Shown here: positions 45,882-55,423 of the stretch, one piece after another
Layout: each line of letters starts with the position of its first letter
How positions within the stretch are numbered: the first letter of the stretch is position 1
Assembly (NCBI GenBank): GCA_947494565.1
Contig: CANLVG010000002.1
Location: 434,001 to 498,000 of the forward strand
DNA from: an uncultured Flavobacteriaceae bacterium
GTDB lineage: Bacteria; Bacteroidota; Bacteroidia; Flavobacteriales; Flavobacteriaceae
DNA length: 64,000 nt
Direction: 5' to 3'
Notes under the pieces: generated by a model
Databases searched by the model: none
What the model saw: only the letters and a program-made list of their open reading frames with translations
Told to the model about the DNA's origin: nothing
Program-made: the position numbers and the translations under genes

Positions 45882-46502
45882 TTACAAACTATCGGCTTTC
45901 CATTTGTTATAGAAGTGTACGATATCAATAGGATGCTTGACCTTTTTGTTTTGAATACGTTCGGCCAATTCAGGGCAATCCGAAAAATAGCTACTCAACT
46001 TTTTTCGTTTCAAACCAAATAATCCTTGATTCACCCGAATGAATCTATCCTCATTGTTCTTTTTGAAATAGGCAATGGTATCGACATACGACGAATCGTC
46101 TTCTTCATATTCCAAAAGATAGTAGCTGAGATACCCCTTCTCGACGACCCTTAGGTACTGGTATTCGCCATTTGCGGAAATACGATAGTCATCGTTGAAA
46201 AAACTTCCGGTACCAATGAGCTGAAACGTCTCAAAAGTATTGCCCCCTCTGGTATAGGACTGTATTTCCTTCGGACTATATTTTCTTTTGCCCCGTTTTC
46301 CTTTGAACCGTATCTTACGGAACAGCCCCCTAAACGATCCGGTCTTCCGATCCTTTACCAAACCGTATAGCGTATCGTTTGAGGTGGTGACGATATATCC
46401 CTCTTGAAAGTCATTTTGGGCGCTACTTTCAGAAGGCCATACCCCTATCATAAGGATTGCTGGCAAAAGCAAAAGCCTTGCCGATTTCAAGATGTGATTC
46501 AT
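45882..46502 (-). CDS. Secreted hypothetical protein
   Basis: 206 residues started at the ATG at 46502 (MNHILKSARLLLLPAIL). A signal peptide ends at about SSAQ. The mature part has a GYIVTTSNDTLYGLVKDRK start common in secreted Bacteroidota proteins, strand-rich middle, and a basic C terminus. No reaction known. Its start lies two bases beyond the stop of the NagX-like gene, so it is co-transcribed. Confidence 0.6.
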   Translation of the reverse strand: MNHILKSARLLLLPAILMIGVWPSESSAQNDFQEGYIVTTSNDTLYGLVKDRKTGSFRGLFRKIRFKGKRGKRKYSPKEIQSYTRGGNTFETFQLIGTGSFFNDDYRISANGEYQYLRVVEKGYLSYYLLEYEEDDSSYVDTIAYFKKNNEDRFIRVNQGLFGLKRKKLSSYFSDCPELAERIQNKKVKHPIDIVHFYNKWKADSL

Positions 46503-46504
46503 AC

Positions 46505-47590
46505 CTATACTTTGAAGAATAGTCTTCTTTGGTACAAAATATATGCCAAAAGACAATAAAAAGTCACTACGGTAAGACCGTAGAGCAGCGAAGAGAGCTG
46601 CATAGACATGAAATCATGCACATAAACGGTATTGAAAAGCCAGCCATGTAGCGACGTATCGCCCACTTTGATCATGCCCATAATCTTACTGATAAAACTG
46701 GATAAGAAATAAACCACAATGGCATTGGCCCCGGCATATCTAAAGATACTTCCGAATTGAATGCCCTTCACATCGGTCAAATAATAGATCAACGCTAAAA
46801 CGAGATTGGCCCAACCCGCGGTAACCAGCACGAAACTACTTGTCCAGAGGGCTTTATTGATCGGAAAGAAAATATCCCACACATGCCCTATGATGAGCAT
46901 GGCGCCTCCGACTCCTATTAAAATCCTTGTTTTTTTCTCTTGTTTGGAGGTCAAAATGAGCCCTGTAAAAATACCTAGTAGCGAACTTACAATCGACGGA
47001 ATAGTGCTTAACAATCCTTCGGGATCATAATCAGCTTTGTAGTTATGTGTTCCGAAGACCTTGACATCCAACCAGTTTGCCAAATTATTCGGCGCTCGAT
47101 CCAGAGTTGATTCCACCCCTTCCACGGGAATGGTCGTCATTAGCACCCAATACCCGATAAGGAAGAAAATCGCGATTCCGACCAAGGTTTTCCAATTGAA
47201 ATTGAGAAAAAGAATCGATGCGAAAAAGAAGACCACTCCAATTCGTTGCAAAACTCCGGGAAAACGAATATCGGCAAAGTCCTTAAAAAAAGGAAAGCTC
47301 AGCGTAAACGCGCCAAGAAAAAGGCCTAACCCAATCAGTTTTAGTGTTCTGATCGTAATCTTTTTATAAGTGTTCGAATCGGCGACTTTGTTCTTATAAG
47401 CGAACACGATAGAGGTGCCTACAATAAACAGGAAGAAGGGAAACACCAAATCCGTTGGGGTATATCCATGCCATTTTGCATGAAGAAATGGGGCATAGAC
47501 CGCAGACCAGGTACCTGGCGTATTCACCAAAATCATCAGAACGATAGTCGCTCCCCTAAAAATATCAACGGATAGTATTCTGTCTTTCAT
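46505..47590 (-). CDS. NagX-like acyltransferase (heparan-alpha-glucosaminide N-acetyltransferase family)
   Basis: 361 residues with about ten membrane segments. RILSVDIFRGATIVLMILVNTPG is the family start, with the His-containing LHAKWHGYTPTDLVFPFFLF. The family includes HGSNAT and NagX of N-acetylglucosamine use in marine bacteria. It would transfer an acetyl group across the membrane to a hexosamine. The sodium symporter gene precedes it by one base. Confidence 0.85.
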   Translation of the reverse strand: MKDRILSVDIFRGATIVLMILVNTPGTWSAVYAPFLHAKWHGYTPTDLVFPFFLFIVGTSIVFAYKNKVADSNTYKKITIRTLKLIGLGLFLGAFTLSFPFFKDFADIRFPGVLQRIGVVFFFASILFLNFNWKTLVGIAIFFLIGYWVLMTTIPVEGVESTLDRAPNNLANWLDVKVFGTHNYKADYDPEGLLSTIPSIVSSLLGIFTGLILTSKQEKKTRILIGVGGAMLIIGHVWDIFFPINKALWTSSFVLVTAGWANLVLALIYYLTDVKGIQFGSIFRYAGANAIVVYFLSSFISKIMGMIKVGDTSLHGWLFNTVYVHDFMSMQLSSLLYGLTVVTFYCLLAYILYQRRLFFKV

Positions 47591-47591
47591 C

Positions 47592-49403
47592 TTACAAAAT
47601 GTTTTCCTTCATTCGACCCCAGGCCTTGATCAATAAGAATCCTGAAAGTACCGCCACAGCTGACAAAACCAATGCCGCCGTAGTCCTACCGTAAATCCAA
47701 TACCCGGTCGCAAACATTAAAGAATATATGAGTGCAACCCCTAAGAGCATCGCAACTATTCCTGAGGGAACGCTCCATTTTTCGTTTGTATTTATGATGT
47801 CAACACTATCGGCTTTAGCTTCGTCGACCACTTTTGACCAACCGGGCCCACCAGGCTGTATTTTGAGGTAAAAGCTTCTTAATACTTCTTTTGATTCCGG
47901 TTGGGTCACAAATGTTACGGTAACCCAGATAATGGTGGTAACGATCATGATAAAGGGCAGTTCTGCCCAGTCAGGGAAAAGACCGGTATCTACACCGAAA
48001 AGGATTTCTTTTAAGGAAGTTGTGGCAATCAAAATGGACAAGATTCCCGAAGCGAACATGGCCGAAATCTCAGTCCATGCATTAATACGCCACCAAAACC
48101 AGCGTAAAATAAAAATCAACCCCGTTCCGGCTCCAAACGACAATAAGAGGTCAAAAACATCCATGGCATTTTGCATCGCCAGCGCCAAAAGTGCGCTTAG
48201 TACCATTAAAACTACCGTTGATAACCTTCCTACGGTTACCATTTGTTTTTCTGAGGCATTTGGGTTAATCTGCTCTTTATAAAAATCAAATACCAAATAC
48301 GATGACCCCCAATTCAATTGAGTGGATATCGTACTCATATAGGCGGCGATCAATGACGCCAGCACTACGCCCAAAAGACCACTAGGCAGTTTGGTCAACA
48401 TCGCGGAATAGGCCAAATCATGACCCAACTTATCGGCGGGCACATTTGGAAAGGCTTCCGCTATACTAGCAATATCAGGATACACCACCAAAGAAGCCAA
48501 AGCGACCAAAATCCATGGCCACGGACGCAACGCATAATGCATGATGTTGAAGAAGAAGGTCGCTCCTATGGCATGGTTTTCATCTTTGGCCGCGAGCATC
48601 CGCTGGGCTATGTATCCACCACCTCCGGGTTCTCCTCCAGGATACCAAGAGCTCCACCATTGCACGGCCAAGGGAATCACCAACACGGTAATGACAAGTT
48701 TTGTATCGCTCAAATCGGGGAGGATATCCATTTTAGACTGAACCAAATTATTGGAAATTATATTCTGAAGCCCTCCCACTTCGGGGATGTTCACTAGGTA
48801 ATAAGCCGCTCCAATGGCACCTGCCATAGCCACAAAAAATAGTAGAAAGTCCGTATATACAACACCCTTAAATCCGCCTAAGGCACTAAAAACAACCGTA
48901 ATCAATCCAGCACCTACCACGGTTTCCCAAGGTTCAAGACCCAGCATAATCCCTCCTATTTTAATGGCCGCCAAAGTAACGGCCGACATCGTAACCACAT
49001 TGAAAAAAACACCGAGATAAACTGCTCTAAATTTTCTCAAAAAACTCGCTGGTTTTCCCCCATAGCGCAGTTCATAGAACTCCAAATCCGTTTTTACGTT
49101 AGATTTCCTCCATAGTTTTGCATATACAAAAACAGTGAGCATTCCGGTCAAAAGAAAACACCACCAACCCCAGTTTCCGGAAACCCCAGAGGTTCGTACG
49201 AAGTCCGTTACCAAATTCGGGGTGTCAGTTGAAAATGTCGTCGCGACCATTGAAATACCTAACAACCACCACGGCATGGTTCTTCCCGACAGAAAAAACT
49301 CGGAAGAACTAGATCCCGATTTTTTGGAAACATAAATGCCTATTCCTAAAACAAGTGAGAAGAAAACCACGATAAAACCGTAGTCGAGCGTACTTAATTC
49401 CAT
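47592..49403 (-). CDS. Sodium:solute symporter family protein
   Basis: 603 residues with about 13-15 hydrophobic segments. MELSTLDYGFIVVFFSLVLGIG then FFLSGRTMPWWLLGISMVATTFS is the SSS start and its sodium-site helix. Next to a NagX-like gene it might import a hexosamine or other sugar, but the substrate is inferred only from that neighbour. Confidence 0.9.
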   Translation of the reverse strand: MELSTLDYGFIVVFFSLVLGIGIYVSKKSGSSSSEFFLSGRTMPWWLLGISMVATTFSTDTPNLVTDFVRTSGVSGNWGWWCFLLTGMLTVFVYAKLWRKSNVKTDLEFYELRYGGKPASFLRKFRAVYLGVFFNVVTMSAVTLAAIKIGGIMLGLEPWETVVGAGLITVVFSALGGFKGVVYTDFLLFFVAMAGAIGAAYYLVNIPEVGGLQNIISNNLVQSKMDILPDLSDTKLVITVLVIPLAVQWWSSWYPGGEPGGGGYIAQRMLAAKDENHAIGATFFFNIMHYALRPWPWILVALASLVVYPDIASIAEAFPNVPADKLGHDLAYSAMLTKLPSGLLGVVLASLIAAYMSTISTQLNWGSSYLVFDFYKEQINPNASEKQMVTVGRLSTVVLMVLSALLALAMQNAMDVFDLLLSFGAGTGLIFILRWFWWRINAWTEISAMFASGILSILIATTSLKEILFGVDTGLFPDWAELPFIMIVTTIIWVTVTFVTQPESKEVLRSFYLKIQPGGPGWSKVVDEAKADSVDIINTNEKWSVPSGIVAMLLGVALIYSLMFATGYWIYGRTTAALVLSAVAVLSGFLLIKAWGRMKENIL

Positions 49404-49447
49404 AGTTTGGTGGTTTCGTTAGCGTCTAAAGATAAAATAAATTAGAA

Positions 49448-49455
49448 TACTTTTG
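49448..49455 (+). promoter_or_regulatory. Candidate -7 box (TACTTTTG) of the TauE-type gene
   Basis: A perfect TAnnTTTG 24 bases before the ATG at 49480; the -33 element is unclear. Confidence 0.45.
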
Positions 49456-49479
49456 CAGCTTGACCGCTAAACCTTACAT

Positions 49480-50235
49480 GTGATTTTTTTCGATGCCGCT
49501 ACTATTTCAATTACCGCCTGGGCCCTAGCCTTTACGGCTGCTGTGGTCATTGGCTTCTCAAAGGCGGGGATAAAGGGGATTGCTATTGTCAACGTCACCC
49601 TTATGGCCTTGGCTTTTGAAGCGAAAGAGTCGACCGGAATCGTAGTACCGCTTTTGGTTTTTGGAGATATTTTCGCGGTAATCTACTACAACCGACACAC
49701 CAAATGGTCGTACATTTTTCGTTTCCTACCTTGGATATTGGTTGGTATCCTCATTGGCGTTCTTATTGGGAACGATTTAGACGAAGCCACGTTCAAAATC
49801 GGAATGGCCATAATTATTCTGGTCAGTGTTGTCATGATGTATTGGTGGGATAGACGGAAGTCGAAAGCTGTCCCGACCCATTGGCTTTTCGCAGGAATCG
49901 TCGGCACCATCGCAGGTATTACGACCATGATCGGTAATCTTGGCGGGGCATTTAGCAATATCTATTTTCTGGCGATGCGGGTGCCCAAGAATGAATTTAT
50001 CGGCACGGCTGCGTGGTTGTTTCTCATCGTCAATATCTTAAAACTTCCGCTGCATATTTTTGTTTGGGAAACGATAACACTCGACACGTTCCTGTTCGAT
50101 CTCAAGCTTATTCCAGGAATCATATTGGGTATTTTTGTAGGTATCAGAGTAGTGAAACTAATCAAAGAGGATTTCTACCGAAAGATGATCTTGGTGCTGA
50201 CCGCCTTAGGTGCGCTACTGATTTTATTTCGGTAA
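49480..50235 (+). CDS. TauE/SafE family sulfite/organosulfur exporter-like protein
   Basis: 251 residues with seven to eight membrane segments. VIGFSKAGIKGIAIVNVTLMAL and GTIAGITTMIGNLGGAFSNIYFLA are the repeated family motif of TauE/SafE permeases. They move sulfite, sulfonates or other anions. No sulfur gene is nearby. Confidence 0.85.
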   Translation: MIFFDAATISITAWALAFTAAVVIGFSKAGIKGIAIVNVTLMALAFEAKESTGIVVPLLVFGDIFAVIYYNRHTKWSYIFRFLPWILVGILIGVLIGNDLDEATFKIGMAIIILVSVVMMYWWDRRKSKAVPTHWLFAGIVGTIAGITTMIGNLGGAFSNIYFLAMRVPKNEFIGTAAWLFLIVNILKLPLHIFVWETITLDTFLFDLKLIPGIILGIFVGIRVVKLIKEDFYRKMILVLTALGALLILFR

Positions 50236-50357
50236 AATTGATTGATTTGGGCAATAATTGTATCTTGCCTTCTATCGATAAGACCCCAATTGTGTTAAAT
50301 CGATATCCGACCCGACCCCAATTCATACGAAACACTTTATAGAAACGTTCGCTACTT

Positions 50358-52925
50358 ATGAGACTGTTCGTATTGCTTTTCTGTATTTTTTTCGCTGTAA
50401 GTTCATGTAGTACTCTTGGTCTTACAGGGAAGAAAAAAACATCCATCACCAAAAACACGAAATCACCTGGAAAGGGAACGTCTTTTTCCGATTTCGTCCC
50501 GAAGGATGCAATCTCACAACAGGGCTTGCTCAATGTACATCAAGTCGGAAGGAAATTCTACTTTGAAATTGCGGATAGTCTCCTGAATCGCGAAATTCTA
50601 GTGGTTACCCGTTTCATAAAGACCCCCTCCGGTGCCCGAAATTACGGCGGCGAAAAAATAGCGGAGAATACCATCGTTTTTGAAAAGAGTCCGACGAACC
50701 AAATCTTCCTAAGAATTGCGACTTTAGTCAGCGCCGCCGACGAAAACGACGCGATTTCGAGGGCGGTCAATAATTCTAATATCACCCCCATTCTCGAGGC
50801 CTTTGAAATTCAGGTAAGTGATCAAAAGCGCGCTTCGCACCTCATCGAAGTCACCGATTTTCTCAATAGTGAAAACCCATTACTAGCACTAAGCAGCCAA
50901 AAAAAGGAGGCCTATCGTTTATTGGGTCTGGAGAAAGATAAGTCATATATCAACGAGATCAATTCGTTCCCATTAAACACCGAAATAAAAACGGTGAAGA
51001 CCTATAAAGCGAAATCAAGTAAGGAGAAACGAAAAAAGCAATTGCCTGCGGCCGTTTTGGCGGGGGTGGTCACCTTGGAAATCAACAACTCTTTTATTCT
51101 TCTTCCTCAAGAACCGATGCAAAAACGCCATTTCGATGCCCGCGTGGGGTACTTTGCAAGTTCGTATCTGGAATATGGTGATGACCAACAAAAAGTGGAC
51201 AGAAACACCTATATCCACCGCTGGCGCTTAGAACCAAAGCCTGAGGATATCACAAAATGGGAACGCGGTGAACTGGTAGCGCCTAAAAAGCCAATTGTAT
51301 ACTATATTGACCCCGCCACTCCCAAAAAATGGAGGCCCTACTTGATACAGGGCATCAATGATTGGCAGGTTGCTTTTGAGCAGGCCGGTTTCAAAAATGC
51401 CATCATCGGCATGGAATGGCCCGAAGACGATCCGGCCATGAGTCTCGAAGACTCCCGTTTTTCCGTGCTGCGCTACTTCGCCTCTCCTTTTAAAAATGCC
51501 TATGGACCAAATATCGTCGATCCACGAAGTGGTGAAATATTGGAGAGTCATATCGGTTGGTACCACAATCTATTGAATTTATTGCACAGCTGGTATATGG
51601 TGCAGGCGGGCGCGGTCGATTTTCGAGCACAACAGATGGAATTCGATACCGAACTCATGGGGCAACTCGTGCGTTTTGTAAGTTCACATGAAGTAGGTCA
51701 TACCCTTGGCCTTCGTCATAACATGGGATCAAGCTCTGCTACGCCTGTCGAAAAACTAAGGGATGCCGAATGGCTTTCCAAAAATGGACATACCTCCTCT
51801 ATCATGGATTATGCCCGCTTCAATTATGTGGCGCAACCTGAAGATAACATTCCCTTGGAGCACTTGATGCCTCGTATCGGCGACTATGACAAATGGGCTA
51901 TTCAATGGGGTTATTCCCGATTTCCGGACTCATTGGAGCCTAAGGAAGAAAAAGAGCTGTTAAGCCAGATGGTCGTGGATAGTGTGAGAAATAATCCTAG
52001 GCTATGGTTCGGTGGTGAAGGACGTGATTTTGATCCGCGCTCCCAAACCGAGGATTTAGGGGACAATGCGATGGAAGCCAGTATGTACGGCATTCTCAAT
52101 CTGCAACGTATCGCTCCTTGCATCAAAGAATGGGTCAAAGAAAATGATAGTGATGATTTCGCCAATCTGGATCAAATCTATAAGGATCTTGTGAATCAAT
52201 ACAGTGACTATATATTTCATGTATCCAAAAACATCGGAGGCATCTATGTAAGCCCAAAAACTATGGGGGAAACAGGGGAAGTCTACCGCCCAGTGCCCAA
52301 ACAACTCCAAAAACAGGCATTGGCCTTTCTCAATACCTATATTTTTCATGAGCCCAAATGGTTGATGCGTAATGATATTCTCAATGCCATTCGTTCACCG
52401 CAATCGAAGGAAAGTGTCACCAAGACTATGGAAAGTGTGATGATCAACTTGCTCGGGGGAAGCCGGATCAGCCGAATGACCTTTATTTCAGAGCGCTATG
52501 AAGATGAGAATCCATACCGCCCAGAAGAATATATCGATGATCTCAACCAATTGGTCTGGGGCGATATGAATGTCTTTTATCAAACCAATGCGTATCGTCG
52601 TAAACTTCAAAAATCATATGTTTCTAATATGATCGCGCTGTACAAGCCAGATGTTACCGAAGGTATTGTTGAAGGACTTTTGGCCGAATTATCGAAGGGG
52701 TATACCTCGAATACGGATGTACGATCGCTAGCTTTGGATAATCTGCTGACCTTGCAGGGGAAAATAAAAAGAACGTTGCCTGTAATGACAGACAGACTTA
52801 CTATCGCCCATTTGAACTATCTCAAACGAGAGATTGAAGCTGTGGTCGGGGAAACGGATGACGTTGACCCCTTGTTCATTCCATTTCGAAAGGATATCTC
52901 CATTAAGGAAGAAGGCAAAGAATAG
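50358..52925 (+). CDS. Zinc-dependent metzincin metalloprotease (DUF5117/DUF5118 type, lipoprotein)
   Basis: 855 residues with a lipoprotein signal (FFAVSSC, Cys17). The central HEVGHTLGLRHN at 444-455 is the extended metzincin zinc site, with the Met-turn in SIMDYARFNYV. The flanking N-terminal (DUF5118) and C-terminal parts are those of large Bacteroidota secreted proteases with this domain layout. Likely an outer-membrane or periplasmic protease of unknown substrate. Convergent with the kelch gene. Confidence 0.88.
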   Translation: MRLFVLLFCIFFAVSSCSTLGLTGKKKTSITKNTKSPGKGTSFSDFVPKDAISQQGLLNVHQVGRKFYFEIADSLLNREILVVTRFIKTPSGARNYGGEKIAENTIVFEKSPTNQIFLRIATLVSAADENDAISRAVNNSNITPILEAFEIQVSDQKRASHLIEVTDFLNSENPLLALSSQKKEAYRLLGLEKDKSYINEINSFPLNTEIKTVKTYKAKSSKEKRKKQLPAAVLAGVVTLEINNSFILLPQEPMQKRHFDARVGYFASSYLEYGDDQQKVDRNTYIHRWRLEPKPEDITKWERGELVAPKKPIVYYIDPATPKKWRPYLIQGINDWQVAFEQAGFKNAIIGMEWPEDDPAMSLEDSRFSVLRYFASPFKNAYGPNIVDPRSGEILESHIGWYHNLLNLLHSWYMVQAGAVDFRAQQMEFDTELMGQLVRFVSSHEVGHTLGLRHNMGSSSATPVEKLRDAEWLSKNGHTSSIMDYARFNYVAQPEDNIPLEHLMPRIGDYDKWAIQWGYSRFPDSLEPKEEKELLSQMVVDSVRNNPRLWFGGEGRDFDPRSQTEDLGDNAMEASMYGILNLQRIAPCIKEWVKENDSDDFANLDQIYKDLVNQYSDYIFHVSKNIGGIYVSPKTMGETGEVYRPVPKQLQKQALAFLNTYIFHEPKWLMRNDILNAIRSPQSKESVTKTMESVMINLLGGSRISRMTFISERYEDENPYRPEEYIDDLNQLVWGDMNVFYQTNAYRRKLQKSYVSNMIALYKPDVTEGIVEGLLAELSKGYTSNTDVRSLALDNLLTLQGKIKRTLPVMTDRLTIAHLNYLKREIEAVVGETDDVDPLFIPFRKDISIKEEGKE

Positions 52926-53993
52926 CTATTGCGCGTATTTTTCCATGGTGAACAATTCTGGTGAGCCGCCGCGATTTCCACAACCCGAGGCAATATATAA
53001 CGCTCCCTCATATTCAACAAGACCGGTGCCATGTCGCCCTTCCAATAAAGGATCAAGGCTTTCCCATTCATTGGTCGTCAGATTCAAGGCTTCGACCTCG
53101 GCATGAGCTTTCTGTTGTGCTGTAGACTCCCCGCCGATTACCAATACCTTATCCTGAAACAAGGTAGCCGCATTACCAGCTCTTACGGTGGGAAGGTTAT
53201 TGGGGAGGGTTTCCCATGTATTGCTCGAAATATCATAGCTATCGACTTCTGCGATGGTACCTCCAAAAGGCTGGTCAGGAAATATACCGGTATTTCGTCC
53301 TGCAGGAGCAACGATTTTTCCATTGACCAAAACGGCCTGAAAATGGTCACGGGCCCGGGGGGCGTCTGCCAGCACCTCCCACGTACCGGTAGCCGGGTCG
53401 TACAAGTCCATCCACTTTTTATGGTCTCCTATATGTCCATTTTTGATGCCGCAAGCGATGTACACCTTTCCGTTGTACAAGACATTCCCCGTAGAACCTC
53501 TTCTCCGCGCTTCGGGAATCTCATCGCCTTGACTCCATGAATCAGTAGCCGTATCATAGATATACACATGTGTTACGGGCGTTTCATTGGGCCATCCGCC
53601 GGTTAAGGCTCCGATGATATAGATTTTGCCTTCTATGACCACGGGCTGAAAATGATGTAGTTCCAATGGCGGTTCCGGTCCTGTGGTCCAACTTTCATCT
53701 TGGGTATCGAAAATACTCACGGCACGAATATCCCTTCCGCCCAATAAGTAGAATTTCTGACCTACCCGAACAAAAGCGGCCTCATGGCGCTGAATGGGTT
53801 GACTATCATCTGCGGCTACTACAGCTTGCCAGGTGAAAGGTGTGGTATCATTATCCGTTTCCGAATCCGTGTCAGTATCGGTATCGGTTTCCGTATCAGT
53901 TTCAGTTTCCGGTAATGGGGTATCCCCTTTGGTATCTTCTTTACAATTGATGAAGACTAGTAGGCAAAACAAATAAAATACGTTCTTTATCAT
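52926..53993 (-). CDS. Kelch-repeat lipoprotein
   Basis: 355 residues started at the ATG at 53993 (MIKNVFYLFCLLVFINC); lipobox Cys about 17. After a Thr/Glu/Asp-rich spacer (about residues 27-48) come about six kelch blades, e.g. FYLLGG, IYIIGALTGGW, VYIACG, VLVIGG and LYIASGCG, making a beta-propeller. Kelch lipoproteins often sit beside SusCD loci and bind or process the substrate (N-acetylneuraminate epimerase is one kelch type). Here it ends the putative phosphonate locus. Confidence 0.8.
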   Translation of the reverse strand: MIKNVFYLFCLLVFINCKEDTKGDTPLPETETDTETDTDTDTDSETDNDTTPFTWQAVVAADDSQPIQRHEAAFVRVGQKFYLLGGRDIRAVSIFDTQDESWTTGPEPPLELHHFQPVVIEGKIYIIGALTGGWPNETPVTHVYIYDTATDSWSQGDEIPEARRRGSTGNVLYNGKVYIACGIKNGHIGDHKKWMDLYDPATGTWEVLADAPRARDHFQAVLVNGKIVAPAGRNTGIFPDQPFGGTIAEVDSYDISSNTWETLPNNLPTVRAGNAATLFQDKVLVIGGESTAQQKAHAEVEALNLTTNEWESLDPLLEGRHGTGLVEYEGALYIASGCGNRGGSPELFTMEKYAQ

Positions 53994-54118
53994 GGCTTTC
54001 GGGTATTCATAGTTCAACCGAAATATATAAATAAGAAACCCTACGACCAAACTTCCCGAGAGACGATCTGCTAAAAGATTGAAGCATTTAAACTATTGTG
54101 CTATCCCTTAGTATGACA

Positions 54119-54145
54119 AGAGCCGGTGTTCAATACACCGGCTCT
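54119..54145 (-). terminator. GC-rich hairpin after the alkaline-phosphatase-type gene
   Basis: AGAGCCGGTGT pairs perfectly with ACACCGGCTCT around a five-base loop. It lacks a T-run on either strand; a regulatory or 3'-end-protecting role is possible. Confidence 0.5.
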
Positions 54146-54250
54146 ACAACTAACTTAAACCAAACTAACTCAAATAATCTTATCTCAAAATTCGTGGATT
54201 TTCGCCTAAGGTAGATTAACTAAACTTGAAGTTTTGTTTAACTATATGCA

Positions 54251-55345
54251 CTAGTTTCCGGAAACCTCAAGGGCATTATTTTTTATCGAACCCTTCTCAC
54301 TTTTTAAGCCTAATGCTTTGGCAATTGTCGGGGCTATTTGCGAACTATAAATCTGACTTTGCGTTGAAACTTCCCCAAGGGTAGCGACATCTTTACCGAA
54401 GAGAATGAGCCAAACACCCCCTGCTCCGGACACCTTATTACCATGGCTTTTCCAACTTTCCAAGGGATCGGTACCGCGTCCGTGGTCTGTAGTGATCAAG
54501 AACAGCGTATTGTCTTTGTAAAACGGATCGGCTTGGGTAAAGTTCCACAGTGCTTGGATCATGTTATCCGTAGTATTCGCTGATTTCAAATAAGCTTCAT
54601 AGTCCCCATCGTGAGCGAAATCATCCGTTTCGCCATAGGCGATATATATAAATTCAGGATGCTCCTTTTTCATATGTTCCAGGGCATAAGAATGTGTAAA
54701 AACGTCTAAACGAACCGTACTCCATGGACTGGGTGCCATGGGCTGCAACTCGTTCAAAAACCTTTCCCGTTCGCTGAGGTGCTGCCCGGTTGCCAGTTCG
54801 AACCCCGCATTTACAGGAACGCCCGATCGTTCTTCATTTACGATAAACGGAAAGACATCCCAACTGCCGAAGGCAGCTACCTTGCCTTTATACCTCGAAT
54901 CACTGTTCGCAACTTCCAAAATTGTGACATTCGGATTTGGAATTTTGTCATTACTGTTGATTCTGGTATCATCGGCCTTGCCTGATAGGATTTCATTGTA
55001 CCCAGGGTATGAGAACCACATCGTATTTGTCAGATCCACCTTGCTCCCTACATTTCGATTGCCATGAAGTTGTCCTATTTTAGAAGCTTTTTGCCAAATA
55101 AAGGGCAGTAAGGCTTCCCGTCGCTCTTTTAGGCTTTCCCTCCAGAATCGTTGTTTTAAGTCCGTGGTGTCATGAACATATTCCGAATTGGATACCAAAA
55201 GCGGATCGGCACCTGAAAAGAGCTCTTGCCAACGCAAGCCATCAAGGGTGATTAGAACAACCTTAGTGTTTTGTTCTTGCGCATTTCCTACCAAGAACCC
55301 GATACCCATACATAACAGTAATACTTGAATTTTTATGTTTTTCAT
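54251..55345 (-). CDS. Secreted alkaline phosphatase superfamily enzyme
   Basis: 364 residues with a signal peptide (VLLLCMGIGFLVGNAQ). VVLITLDGLRWQELFSGAD gives the first metal Asp (35), TNTMWFSYPGYNEILSG the nucleophile region, GETDDFAHDGDYE and ITTDHGRG the other metal ligands. This is the nucleotide pyrophosphatase/phosphonoacetate-hydrolase-like branch. In a SusCD locus with phosphonate genes it likely releases a phospho- or phosphono-group outside the cytoplasm. 78 bp after SusD. Confidence 0.82.
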   Translation of the reverse strand: MKNIKIQVLLLCMGIGFLVGNAQEQNTKVVLITLDGLRWQELFSGADPLLVSNSEYVHDTTDLKQRFWRESLKERREALLPFIWQKASKIGQLHGNRNVGSKVDLTNTMWFSYPGYNEILSGKADDTRINSNDKIPNPNVTILEVANSDSRYKGKVAAFGSWDVFPFIVNEERSGVPVNAGFELATGQHLSERERFLNELQPMAPSPWSTVRLDVFTHSYALEHMKKEHPEFIYIAYGETDDFAHDGDYEAYLKSANTTDNMIQALWNFTQADPFYKDNTLFLITTDHGRGTDPLESWKSHGNKVSGAGGVWLILFGKDVATLGEVSTQSQIYSSQIAPTIAKALGLKSEKGSIKNNALEVSGN

Positions 55346-55423
55346 ATCATGCGGCGTTATACATTCTTTTTTTCCGTTCTGTTTTATAACCTGCTCTAAA
55401 TGTAATCAAAGTAGGATAAACTT

